From Aureispira sp. CCB-E (lineage in GTDB: Bacteria > Bacteroidota > Bacteroidia > Chitinophagales > Saprospiraceae), in assembly GCF_031326345.1 (NCBI RefSeq), contig NZ_CP133671.1, forward strand, positions 5,146,001 to 5,210,000: a stretch of 64,000 nt of DNA, read 5' to 3'. Made by a program: the position numbers and the translations under genes. Positions within the stretch are counted from its first letter, which is position 1. Each line of letters starts with the position of its first letter. Shown one piece after another: positions 42,655 to 51,012 of this stretch. The notes beneath the pieces were generated by a model. The model searched no databases, was not told where the DNA came from, and saw only the letters and a list, made by a program, of their open reading frames with translations.

Positions 42655-43086
42655 TTAATTAATTTTACTTATTTCACCCCAAATACTTTTTAACACAGTT
42701 TTATCAAATCGAGTAGGGAGTTTTTCTTCCTTAGATACTTGCTTATTCTTTATTTTTGGTAAAATATAGTTAGAGCCTATTGAGACAGAAAATGTTGGTT
42801 TTTTTATTGGAGTGATAAATATTTCTTCTCCTAAAGAGTAATCTTCTAAATTACATAATTCTAAAATTCTTAGAGTATCGTTATGGGTCTTTATAATTGT
42901 TATAGAAGCATATGCTCGCCCACCACAATTTCCTACTGAAATTTCATTACTTAAAACAATACCTTTTATTTTTTCTGTAGTACTGATGTATTCCCAGTTA
43001 CATTGATTTCTGTGACAATTAGATTGCGAAAAAGATTGAAAGGAAAATAAAAAAATAAGAAAAAGGGTGAAGTATAATTGTTTCAT
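42655..43086 (-). CDS. Secreted cassette protein, unknown function
   Basis: 143 aa. Signal peptide 1-20 (MKQLYFTLFLIFLFSFQSFS). The mature part begins SNCHRNQCNWEYI, with two more Cys later (GNCGG, LCNLED), suggesting disulfides. GEEIFITPIKKPTFSVSIGS and YILPKIKNK are beta-rich. No family recognised. Its own cassette start is GTTAGATGCTG at 42467; the matching right end is missing because the next repeat is disrupted. Confidence 0.68.
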   Translation of the reverse strand: MKQLYFTLFLIFLFSFQSFSQSNCHRNQCNWEYISTTEKIKGIVLSNEISVGNCGGRAYASITIIKTHNDTLRILELCNLEDYSLGEEIFITPIKKPTFSVSIGSNYILPKIKNKQVSKEEKLPTRFDKTVLKSIWGEISKIN

Positions 43087-43131
43087 GAGATAGTAAATTT
43101 AAGACATGTTCTTAATTAAAATATTCTATAT

Positions 43132-43254
43132 CAAAATTCATGCTAGAATTTTTTCTTCAGGCTCTAGCAAAATCTGCGATTTTGCGTCGTCTCACATGCA
43201 ACAAGACTTCAGCTTTAGCCCTAAACTACGTATGGTAGTATATATATACATTGT
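43132..43254. repeat. Partial attC-like repeat behind a possible IS110 scar
   Basis: Palindrome GCAAAATCTGCGATTTTGC through to TATATATACATTGTT. Its left half is replaced by GCTAGAATTTTTTCTTC and CTAGC, which resembles the right end of the IS110-like element near 46745-46770. So an IS110-like copy probably once sat here. Confidence 0.55.
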
Positions 43255-44003
43255 TCATTGCCATTCGATCATGATTCATGACCGTCATTATTGTGATAGT
43301 TTGCTACTAGACCGCCATATAAAGTCAAAAAAGCCCTGTTTAATAAGAATGAAGATTAAAGGGATAAAAGTAGTAGATGAGTTTCTAAAGAGCGGCTTTA
43401 AGGATTTATATGCAAAAAGATGGGGAATAGAAACGGCATTCGATGAGTTAAAAACCAACTAAAGTTAGGCGTGTTCTCAGGATATAGGGCACAATACGTA
43501 TTACAAGATCTATGGTTGGTATTGGTCTTTTATAATATACGCTCGATGTTTCTTCATGTAGTCGAGAAAGAGTTAAATGCAAAAAAGAATAATCATCAGA
43601 TTAACAGAAATATAGCGATCAGTATAGTAAAGAAAGACTAGTTTAATTTGTTGTTTTCAGAGCGTTCAAGCTGCAGTTAACCTAATAAAACGTTACCATG
43701 AAAAGGTTCGGCACGACCACCAACAGAAAGCGTAAGAAGCAAATGAGATTGAATGAACGGTATATGACAGAAAAAATCACAAACCAGCCTTTTAATACAT
43801 AGGCTTTATAAAACACTGGTATACAATTAATAATAAAACTCTAAAATAGAACTATAATTTTAGAGCTAGGGAATTCCTTATCCTCATAAATAACATAATT
43901 AGTACGCTTTTTCCAAAATTGTTATTACCTTAAATGTGACAGCCTTAAAAATAGGTTTTTAACAAATTATAGACCAGCTTTTGTCCTTAACTTTACGGAA
44001 TTG
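43255..44003 (+). mobile_element. IS4-like element, copy 2, deletion derivative
   Basis: Same ends as copy 1. The N-terminal half of the transposase is missing (the left end joins TCGATCATGATTCATG directly). Bases 43270-43640 keep YDRHYCDS, RWGIETAFDELK and, after a frameshift near 43456, GYRAQYVLQDLWLVLVFYNI. Flanks ATACATTGTT and ACACATTGTT agree at 9 of 10: a target duplication over the attC-like core. Not functional. Confidence 0.75.
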
Positions 44004-44011
44004 ACACATTG

Positions 44012-44845
44012 TTAGACAACGTTTATTTTTACTTGCCAGCCAATTTTTGTTTTTTCCATATTGAGTTCTTTATCAATGAACCCTTTTTCTTGTAAGCTTT
44101 TTATTGTTCTTGGTGAATGAAGGACACCTTGCAGTTCTGTGTAGTTAAAATTTGAATGAACCATAAATAACCCATCGTTAGTATAGATACAAGTTTCTCT
44201 ATGATTTTCATCTATTAGGTTTTCTAAATTTGGGTAGAGGACTTTAAATCCTTTGACTAGAGGTTTTTTGCCTTCAGCCTCCATTTTTAAATTCATTTTG
44301 CCTCTATCTTTTAAAGGATTGTAGTTTTCATTGAATCCTTGAAAATTATAGGTGATGGAATTTAGGTAAATAATATTTCTTTTTGAGAGAACTTTTAGAC
44401 ATGTCTGCGTTTCTTCTTGTTCTGGGATTCGATTTAGTAATTCAACTACTTTTTTGTAATGAAATAGAGCATCGTACTTATGTTTTATATCGAGCAATAT
44501 TGTTTTATATAGTTTTTCTAAAACTAAGGATGACTCAGTCATTAACTTTATCCAAATTTCATTTTTTAGGATAGTTGGAATATCATTTAAAGTTTCGAAA
44601 TGCGCATTAATAAATTTTGATATTTCTGTATTATAAGTTTTAAGTAGATTAAGTTGATTTTTTGACCAACTGTTTTTAAACCAAATTTGATCGATTTTGA
44701 ATCTACCTAACCAATCTTGAAGAAGTTCTTGAGGAACATGAACAAAGGGCGTATTATTTTTGAAATTTATTTGATCCTGTTTGGAAGAAAGCGTTTCAAG
44801 TAAGTAAAAAATATTGTTTCTTGAGTTTATTGCAAGTTTATCCAT
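44012..44845 (-). CDS. Cassette protein, unknown function
   Basis: 277 aa, cytosolic, mostly helical, Asn/Lys/Leu rich. The end (FNYTELQGVLHSPRTIKSLQ, EKGFIDKELNMEKTKIGW) looks like a small winged-helix or docking region. No family recognised. The stop codon TAA is formed by the core GTTA at 44011-44014. Cassette ends GTTAGACAAC and GTTGTCTAAC are perfectly complementary over ten bases. Confidence 0.68.
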   Translation of the reverse strand: MDKLAINSRNNIFYLLETLSSKQDQINFKNNTPFVHVPQELLQDWLGRFKIDQIWFKNSWSKNQLNLLKTYNTEISKFINAHFETLNDIPTILKNEIWIKLMTESSLVLEKLYKTILLDIKHKYDALFHYKKVVELLNRIPEQEETQTCLKVLSKRNIIYLNSITYNFQGFNENYNPLKDRGKMNLKMEAEGKKPLVKGFKVLYPNLENLIDENHRETCIYTNDGLFMVHSNFNYTELQGVLHSPRTIKSLQEKGFIDKELNMEKTKIGWQVKINVV

Positions 44846-44901
44846 CTCTCAGGGAATGATTTTTCTTGAATTTTTACGGTTCTAATTTCTTAATGTTGTC
44901 T

Positions 44902-44946
44902 AACGTTTAGTGTAAAATGCGTTTTAATGCATTTTTTACACCTTGT
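44902..44946. repeat. Shortest attC-like repeat (45 bp)
   Basis: AACGTTTAGTGTAAAATGCG then TTTTAATGCATTTTTTACAC and CTTGTT. A single stem (GTGTAAAATGC with GCATTTTTTACAC) replaces the usual long interior. Both cores are intact and both neighbouring cassettes have complementary ends. Confidence 0.85.
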
Positions 44947-45400
44947 TATATTCTTTATTCTTCTTAATTAATTCTGTTAGTTGTTCAATGCGTTTTGAAT
45001 CGAGTTGGCCCCAATGTGGTGGCTTAAAGGATTTAGACCAAAATTTCTTTATTCCTCTGTAGAAAGGAAGAATAATTTCTTCAAAAGTCCCTGAAATCTC
45101 TTTGGTGACCCTTGCAGAACTGGCAAATTCATCTGATTCTAAAATTATAGCCTTATATCCAGCCTCAAGTTTTTCCAATTGAAGATAATAGCAATATGGC
45201 TCGAGATGCCAAATAACTCTGGTCGGCTCCTTTATTCCTTTACTAATCTCAATTAAAGCATCACAAAGTTGAACCATAGGATCGAGAGGAACATCTGAAA
45301 TATCCAGTTCTAAATAGAATTCTTTGTGAACTAAATTGGTCAATAACCATCCATGCTCTGGAATTCCAAATTCAACTTCTATTTTATTGCTTTCGGTCAT
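44936..45400 (-). CDS. Cassette protein, unknown function
   Basis: 154 aa, acidic, cytosolic. VEFGIPEHGWLLTNLVHKEF, YLELDISDVPLDPMVQLCDA and VIWHLEPYCYYLQLEKLEAG suggest a compact alpha/beta fold like many immunity-type orphan proteins; unassigned. The last three codons and stop lie inside the short repeat. Cassette ends TTATATTC and GAATATAA are perfectly complementary. Confidence 0.68.
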   Translation of the reverse strand: MTESNKIEVEFGIPEHGWLLTNLVHKEFYLELDISDVPLDPMVQLCDALIEISKGIKEPTRVIWHLEPYCYYLQLEKLEAGYKAIILESDEFASSARVTKEISGTFEEIILPFYRGIKKFWSKSFKPPHWGQLDSKRIEQLTELIKKNKEYNKV

Positions 45401-45415
45401 TTATTAATTGAATAT

Positions 45416-45492
45416 AATGGTAGCGCATATGCCTGTGCGAAGGATATGCGCTGTGAAGTTAAGCAATCCCTAGAGCAAAATCGCAGATTTTG
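45416..45492. repeat. Left part of an attC-like repeat cut by IS110-like element
   Basis: Starts AATGGTAGCGCATATGCC and stops at GCAAAATCGCAGATTTTG, inside the palindrome. The right part is at 46767-46865. Confidence 0.75.
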
Positions 45493-46766
45493 CATTCTAT
45501 CTATAAAACCAAATAAAAGAAGCAATATTTAAGCAGCAAATTTTTGAGTATTGATATAAGGCTGCTGCCTATTAATAACCGCATAAACTCTACCCAAAAT
45601 TTTGTTTGCGATATTATTCAAAATAAGCATGGGATTCTTTCCTTCACTTTCTTTTTTTAGGTAGTAGTTATTTAATTCTCTATCCGCTCTTTTAGCATTG
45701 AGAGCACCTATTATTAATAGACTTTTTAATTTTTTATCAGCAAAGGGACTTACTTTTGTCCTGCCTTTTATACTTGTTCCAGATTGAAATGGGAATGGCG
45801 CAACTCCCGCATAACAAGCTAACTTTTTTGCGCTTTTGAACTTTGAAAAACCACGAGTTACTATGATCAAATAAGTAGCAATCTGAGGACCAATACCAGG
45901 AATACTTTGGACCAACTCATAATCTATCTTAAGTTGACGTTCAGATTTTATAGTGGCTAAGATTGCTTGTTTGATTAACTTCAAGTTCTTCTCTAAATTA
46001 TTCAAGATACTCTTGCTTGATTTTGTCAATTCTTTAAGCATTTCCTTTGGCAAAAAAAGCCTCTAATTCTTTATTGCTCTTATATTTTTTTATAGACTTA
46101 ACAATCCTTTCTCTTTGATAATGAAGGACTTTTAGTTTTTCTATTGAAGCCAGGTTGTTTTGACTCAAACTTAACTTCATTCGATTAAATAAGGTATATT
46201 GGGCAATTCTATAAGCATCTATTTTATCTGACTTTCCTCTACTGAGTCCTTTACTCAAGAACAAATCTAAAGGAGATAATTGACAGTAATCAATATCTAG
46301 TTCTTCCAATGTACATGCAAGTAAAGAGCTATAGACTCCTGTATTCTCAAAAGCTACTACAAAATCTTTATCTCCTAATTGTTTAACAATGTTTAAAAAG
46401 AAAGTCTTAGTTTCTCTTGTTTTGTTAGCTATTGTACAAGCTGATATAACAATTTCATTGGATGAATTAAGTGCTAATAAGTCTAAGCTTAATTTAGATA
46501 CATCTACACCAATGTAATGGGAATACTTTTTCATAATTTAGATCATTAATTTGATGTTGAATTTCTTTCACGCCTTTAGTAGATCTGCTAATCTATTATT
46601 CTATTTGAAGCTATTCAACGAAGGGAGAATCTAGAGGACTAATGCAAAATATAAGCCTATTAGCTTTGCTAATAAGATAGTTCACCTCTACTTCTCTTTT
46701 TTCTAATTATACGACTTTATTTAGTTCATAGAATTACCTGATACAAAGTAAAGGCTAGTAATTTTT
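45493..46766 (-). mobile_element. IS110-like element, copy 1
   Basis: The left junction CATTCTATCTATAAAACC is shared with copy 2 at 63504, and both are preceded by the same part of the repeat palindrome. The right junction is uncertain (about 46766) because only one copy is complete. No terminal inverted repeats, as expected. About 230 non-coding bases upstream of the transposase (46535-46766) include a hairpin (CCTATTAGC and GCTAATAAG, near 46655-46675); in IS110 elements such regions can encode the bridge RNA. Confidence 0.75.
45529..46534 (-). pseudogene. IS110-family transposase split by a frameshift
   Basis: Part 1 (46034-46534) is the DEDD domain: IGVDVSKLSLDLLALN, VVAFENTGVYSSLLA, GKSDKIDAYRIAQY. 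Part 2 (45529-46053) is the C-terminal Tnp_20 domain: LVQSIPGIGPQIATYLIIVT, KKLACYAGVAPFPFQSGTSI with the catalytic-type Ser in SGTS. The parts overlap by 20 bases at a T7 run (minus strand GCTTTTTTTGCC, near 46040-46055). This is either a mutation or a slippery site; only a second complete copy would tell. These enzymes insert by recombining short target cores guided by RNA. Confidence 0.88.
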
Positions 46767-46865
46767 TCTTCGTGGTACTAGCAAAATCTACGATTTTGCG
46801 GAGCCTCACAAAAGGATGGACTTTAGCTTTAGCCCAAACGGCGGGATAGCGATATACGCATTGTT
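46767..46865. repeat. Right part of the attC-like repeat cut by IS110-like element
   Basis: Contains a whole palindrome GCAAAATCTACGATTTTGC and continues to ATATACGCATTGTT. So the palindrome is present on both sides of the element; part of the right-hand copy may belong to the IS. Confidence 0.7.
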
Positions 46866-46984
46866 GTATTTCTGCCTTTTTTATTTTTATTCTGTTGGAC
46901 TTGCTAATGCACTAAATATGAACTATTATTGTATAAGACTAACTTGTTCCCCACGAGTTGTAATTTACTAAATTCTTCAAAACG

Positions 46985-47971
46985 ATGAAAACTCACATCT
47001 TGGCATTATTATGCCTTTTAATTAGCTACACTACTATAGCACAATACACAGTAACAACAACAATGAATACTTATCAGGATTTAAGTAATCCTATTTCTCT
47101 AAATCAGGGAGCAATGTGGACAGATGCAACAACATATCAAATTTTTTTCAACTTTGATTTTGATATTTATGGGCAGAACTTTACAGCTCTTAATGTCTAC
47201 GCTGGAGGTGGTCTGCATTTTCCAGGTTTAGGAAATAAGCAGTTATTTGTTGTTCATTCTCCTTTTGGAGGCTATTTTCTTACAGATAAGGGGACATCCT
47301 CTTCACAGTCTCCAATTGGGTATGAGATTTCTGGGACAGCAGGAAATCAAATTTTAAAAATTGAATGGAAAAATGCAGGATTTCCTCAAACTGTTCCCAA
47401 TCCCAATCCAGCTGACTTCATAGACTATCAAATTTGGCTATTTGAAAGCGACAATCATATCGAAATTCGCTTTGGTCCAAATCAATTCAACAGAGAGTCC
47501 TTTGGTCAATCGCCAGGAACTCAAACTTTGAGTGTTAAGTTTTTATATGATACTTGTAATGATATGCTTGGTCTTCAAGGATCCGCGAATTTACCATCGT
47601 ATTCGTTTTATAATTCGTGCGTCCCCAATTATACTTTTATAGATGGCTCGCCCAATGCAGGGATTACATATGTTTTTAATCCAAGTGTAGGAACAGCTGT
47701 TACCAAGGTAATTGAAAAAGAAATTAAGGTTTATCCTAATCCTACTTCTAGTGAGATTTTAATTGAGGATCTCTCTGAATCGTTTGAGCTTAAACATCTT
47801 GAAGTCTGCGATATTACTGGTCGAATTTTATTGATGAATGATAATTTTGAACAGAATTTTGAGCTAATTTCTGTTTCACTAAATGATTTGTTGGATGGGA
47901 TTTATTTTTTGAAGTTAATAGGCAAAGAAGGAACTATTATCAGTAAGAAAATAATAAAAGAAGGTAATTAG
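46985..47971 (+). CDS. T9SS-secreted protein, plus-strand cassette gene
   Basis: 328 aa. Signal peptide 1-20 (ending TTIAQ). Beta-rich middle (QIFFNFDFDIYGQNFTALNV, YQIWLFESDNHIEIRFG). A C-terminal sorting domain (IKVYPNPTSSEILIEDLS, LEVCDITGRILLMND, LLDGIYFLKLIGKEGTIISK). It is the only gene in the main array on the plus strand; cassette ends TTGTATTTC and TTGAATACAA show it is a genuine cassette. Exported to the surface by the type IX system. Confidence 0.9.
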   Translation: MKTHILALLCLLISYTTIAQYTVTTTMNTYQDLSNPISLNQGAMWTDATTYQIFFNFDFDIYGQNFTALNVYAGGGLHFPGLGNKQLFVVHSPFGGYFLTDKGTSSSQSPIGYEISGTAGNQILKIEWKNAGFPQTVPNPNPADFIDYQIWLFESDNHIEIRFGPNQFNRESFGQSPGTQTLSVKFLYDTCNDMLGLQGSANLPSYSFYNSCVPNYTFIDGSPNAGITYVFNPSVGTAVTKVIEKEIKVYPNPTSSEILIEDLSESFELKHLEVCDITGRILLMNDNFEQNFELISVSLNDLLDGIYFLKLIGKEGTIISKKIIKEGN

Positions 47972-48023
47972 TTCTTTTGTCGATTAGTTGGAAGCCCAAA
48001 AACGTCGAAAATTGGTTGAATAC

Positions 48024-48166
48024 AACCTTACTGCATATGCCCGTGCAGAAGAGCAAAACACGAAAAATAGGCGTTCCAGGAGAGCAAAATCTGTGATTTT
48101 GCGGCTTGGACAAGAACCCAATCTTTAGCGTCTCATAGTGGTCTGGATGGACATATGAAGATTGTT
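48024..48166. repeat. attC-like repeat
   Basis: AACCTTACTGCATATGCC to TATGAAGATTGTT; palindrome GCAAAATC-tgt-GATTTTGC. Confidence 0.84.
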
Positions 48167-48182
48167 ACCTACAGTTTTATTT

Positions 48183-49025
48183 TTATTTCCAAAATTGCCA
48201 CCAAGCTTTCTTTTTAGGCTGTGGAGTATTTTCCTCTCTTTTATTTTTCACGTGTTGGGCTGCTTGCTCTTTTAAATTTTCAAGAATCTCGCCCCCCTTT
48301 TCAAGCTCATCTAGTTCTTTAGGGATAAGCAATATGATTTGTTTTAGAGATACCTTTTGAGTTCCAATATTCCATGTGTCTCCATAATCAAAGAGTAAGT
48401 TTTGACCTAATTCCCAATTTTCCATATTTACTCTACAGTCTGCCCACATTCCTTCATTCCCAACTCTTGTAATCCAAGATTTAATAAAATAAGTATCTGC
48501 TTTAGGAAAAAGTTGATTATTTAGTTCAGGATATACAGCTTGTAAGATATCTTGTGCATCATTCCCATTTACAAATTCAATATTATCACCTATCATTTTC
48601 TTCTGAGGTCCAATAATTATTTTCCAGCCTTGAATGATTTCTGGCTTAACAAATGGGTTATAAAAAACTGATTCAAGAATCCCAATTTTTTCAGAATCTT
48701 TAGAGCTAAATAAGTAATCTATCACTGGTACGTCAACTTTAGCTAACTCATCGATAGCACCTTTTATATCGTATTCTATATAGCTTGTAAAAATGGAAAC
48801 GTTTTCACGTAACTCAAGATCACCTTTTCCGACAGCGGTATAATTTATAGAGACTCCACTTTTCCCTTCTACTTTTCCTTCGCCGAACTCGTACAGAGCA
48901 TCTATTCTGTAGTCATTATTTTGTAAGGTTTGTTCAAAGAAATCTTCATTTTCTTTTTCTTGAATGGAATTAAAGGAGTCTTTAAAGCCTTCAAAAGTAT
49001 ATTTTTTTAAATCATCAGATTCCAT
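48183..49025 (-). CDS. Cassette protein, DUF6348-like
   Basis: 280 aa, cytosolic. GWKIIIGPQKKMIGDNIEF, then FIKSWITRVGNEGMWADCRV and NWELGQNLLFDYGDTWNIG recall DUF6348 as I remember it; unconfirmed. The C-terminus KKKAWWQFWK is a basic-aromatic tail. Function unknown. Cassette ends TTACCTACAG and TTGTAGGTAA are perfectly complementary over eight bases or more. Confidence 0.68.
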   Translation of the reverse strand: MESDDLKKYTFEGFKDSFNSIQEKENEDFFEQTLQNNDYRIDALYEFGEGKVEGKSGVSINYTAVGKGDLELRENVSIFTSYIEYDIKGAIDELAKVDVPVIDYLFSSKDSEKIGILESVFYNPFVKPEIIQGWKIIIGPQKKMIGDNIEFVNGNDAQDILQAVYPELNNQLFPKADTYFIKSWITRVGNEGMWADCRVNMENWELGQNLLFDYGDTWNIGTQKVSLKQIILLIPKELDELEKGGEILENLKEQAAQHVKNKREENTPQPKKKAWWQFWK

Positions 49026-49102
49026 GGATTAGCTTAAGTTTGATTAAACAAAACCCAATATATGATATTTTATTTAATATTTTTCGATTTTTAATTGTAG
49101 GT

Positions 49103-49219
49103 AACGGCAGTGGATAGACAGTAGCGAAAAGGCAGCGCCGCTTCGCCGAGCTAACCAATATAGCAAAACTCCGGCTTTAGGATCGTCCCCATAGTCGCTA
49201 TTGCTCTGTGCACATTGTT
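49103..49219. repeat. attC-like repeat, variant, identical to 62522-62638
   Basis: AACGGCAGTGGATAGACAG to GTGCACATTGTT. The interior is GC-rich (GGCAGCGCCGCTTCGCC) and lacks the AT palindrome. It is part of the duplicated 904-bp unit. Confidence 0.88.
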
Positions 49220-49227
49220 AGCTACAG

Positions 49228-49977
49228 TTATTTTAAGTTTATTCTTCGTCCTTCAAAAGAGTCAAATTCAATAGGATCATTACAAGAATTCACTTTTTCG
49301 AAATGTTTTTTTTCTAGTATTTCTAGAATTTGCTTTTTTTCAGCTTCATCATAAAATTCAAAATGAATAATTCCGTATTTACAGATATAGAATATGGTTT
49401 TTGATTTAGGAAAAGTCATGTAAGTTTCTGGAAGACTAGCATTACATCGAATTAACCAGAAGAGATGAGGAATGAATTTTAAAATTTCGTTCTCTTTTAG
49501 AATGAAACCTCCATCAAAGTTTTTATTTATTTTTTCTTCCAGGTAATTCATTGCTCTACTGATAGGAGCATAATCATTTTCTTGAAACCAGCTATTTTTT
49601 ATAAGACCCAAAATAAGTATTGATGATTCATTTAAACTTTGTCTGATGATATTTAGAATATCTGCAATGTCATTTAAATAGACGATGGTATCTGTTTTAG
49701 TCGACTTAAATAATGCTCTACCACAGAAATTTAGTTTAGTTTCTTTTTCAAAGGGGAAGTAATCTTTCTTTTTTATAAATTCATCGATTGCTTCTTGATT
49801 TAGTCTTTGTGCAGCTTCTTTTGTGAGTTTTTCAATCTTATCATTTTCAAAGAGGATTTCTTCTCCCTCTTTATACTGATGAGATAATTCAGGATTATAA
49901 GTTGAGTTTTGCAACTGAATTATAAAGGTTGAAAATGTGGGATTGAGTTTTAGAATTTCTTTTCTGGAGGCAATCAT
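49228..49977 (-). CDS. Duplicated cassette protein, copy 1, unknown function
   Basis: 249 aa, cytosolic, no family recognised. Mixed fold with LTKEAAQRLNQEAIDEFIKK, SRAMNYLEEKINKNFDGGFI and a C-terminal segment IHFEFYDEAEKKQILEILEK. The copy at 62647 differs at only two residues (Val versus Asp in DTIVYLND, Asp versus Glu in EFDSFEG). Cassette ends TTAGCTACAG and TTGTAGCTAA are perfectly complementary. Confidence 0.75.
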   Translation of the reverse strand: MIASRKEILKLNPTFSTFIIQLQNSTYNPELSHQYKEGEEILFENDKIEKLTKEAAQRLNQEAIDEFIKKKDYFPFEKETKLNFCGRALFKSTKTDTIVYLNDIADILNIIRQSLNESSILILGLIKNSWFQENDYAPISRAMNYLEEKINKNFDGGFILKENEILKFIPHLFWLIRCNASLPETYMTFPKSKTIFYICKYGIIHFEFYDEAEKKQILEILEKKHFEKVNSCNDPIEFDSFEGRRINLK

Positions 49978-50006
49978 TTTTGCGTGATTTTTATTGAATT
50001 GTAGCT

Positions 50007-50151
50007 AACGGCAGTATATACTCTATACGCAAAGTCATGCCCCAATAAATGTAGCTATTCCCTGAAGAAAAATCTGCGATTTTGCGTCGTCTCACATGCA
50101 GATGGACTTTAGCTTTAGCCCTGAACTGCGTATGGTAGTATATACATTGTT
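50007..50151. repeat. attC-like repeat
   Basis: AACGGCAGTATATACTC to TATATACATTGTT. GAAAAATCTGCGATTTTGC, one substitution from the usual palindrome. Near twin of 40467-40611. Confidence 0.87.
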
Positions 50152-50186
50152 ATGAGCTGTTTTGTTGTACTATTAGAACCATTTTA

Positions 50187-50774
50187 TTAAGAAATTTCAG
50201 TTTCTCTGACTACTAAAGGATTGAACCATTTAGATTTAGAGTATATGTCGATTTTTTTAGGATTTAGAACGCAAAGTCCCATACAAATTATCCAGTGAAT
50301 TGATAGAAGAGTTAAGCAACATATGAAAATGTAGATACTTTTTCCTAAAAGGCTTTTGTTTTCGTTTTCTCTATAATTAATGTAATCATTTAGACTCAAA
50401 AAAGCTTTTGAATGAGTTTTCATGCCATATACGTTTACAATTCCCATAGAACCATTCAACTTTTCATGAATACCATGTGCTTCTGATTTTTTTATACTGA
50501 ACTCAATTTTTTGATTTTTAGAAAGAGTCCCTAAATATTTCAAATCTGCTCTATTAATTGATTCTAGTCCAAAGTCATTTAATATGTATCGATTGTTATT
50601 TTCTTTTACATAGAAAGTAAATGTTGAATTTACTTCAGGTTTTGATTTTAAAGTTAAGGATATAGATTTGAAATTTGTTATTTCATCCTTTTTATAAGCG
50701 AATAGAATAATGTAACTCCCTAGGACTATACAAAAGATATTGAAAGGAATAAGGTATTTATTTAATGTGAGCAT
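50187..50774 (-). CDS. Cassette membrane protein, unknown function
   Basis: 195 aa. Two membrane helices (about 8-27, IPFNIFCIVLGSYIILFAY, and about 145-168, IYIFICCLTLLSIHWIICMG) flank an outside beta domain of about 115 residues (STFTFYVKENNNRYILND). Resembles small DUF-type envelope proteins; no name. Cassette ends TTATGAGCTG and TTGCTCATAA are perfectly complementary. Confidence 0.7.
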   Translation of the reverse strand: MLTLNKYLIPFNIFCIVLGSYIILFAYKKDEITNFKSISLTLKSKPEVNSTFTFYVKENNNRYILNDFGLESINRADLKYLGTLSKNQKIEFSIKKSEAHGIHEKLNGSMGIVNVYGMKTHSKAFLSLNDYINYRENENKSLLGKSIYIFICCLTLLSIHWIICMGLCVLNPKKIDIYSKSKWFNPLVVRETEIS

Positions 50775-50868
50775 AGGTCTTAATTAAGATGTTTTGAAGC
50801 TTGATATATACTTTAAAGCAACATTGATTTTGTGTACATAATTCCGTGATTTTTTTTTGATTGCTCAT

Positions 50869-51002
50869 AACGTGAGTGCCTATGGCTATGCGAACCGAAA
50901 TATAGCCAATCTCCAAAGCAAAATCTACGATTTTGCGTCGTCTCACATACGACACGATTTTAGCTTTAGCCCTAAACTGGGCATGAGCATATGCACATTA
51001 TT
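50869..51002. repeat. attC-like repeat
   Basis: AACGTGAGTGCC to ATGCACATTATT; palindrome GCAAAATC-tac-GATTTTGC. The right core is ATTA instead of GTTA. Confidence 0.86.
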
Positions 51003-51012
51003 AGGCACAGTT

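Noticed and set aside
42575-42660. Plus-strand peptide LSFKDDKSIGEELARNIKSV as a gene
   Set aside because: Protein-like but only about 25-30 codons without a start; at best a gene fragment.
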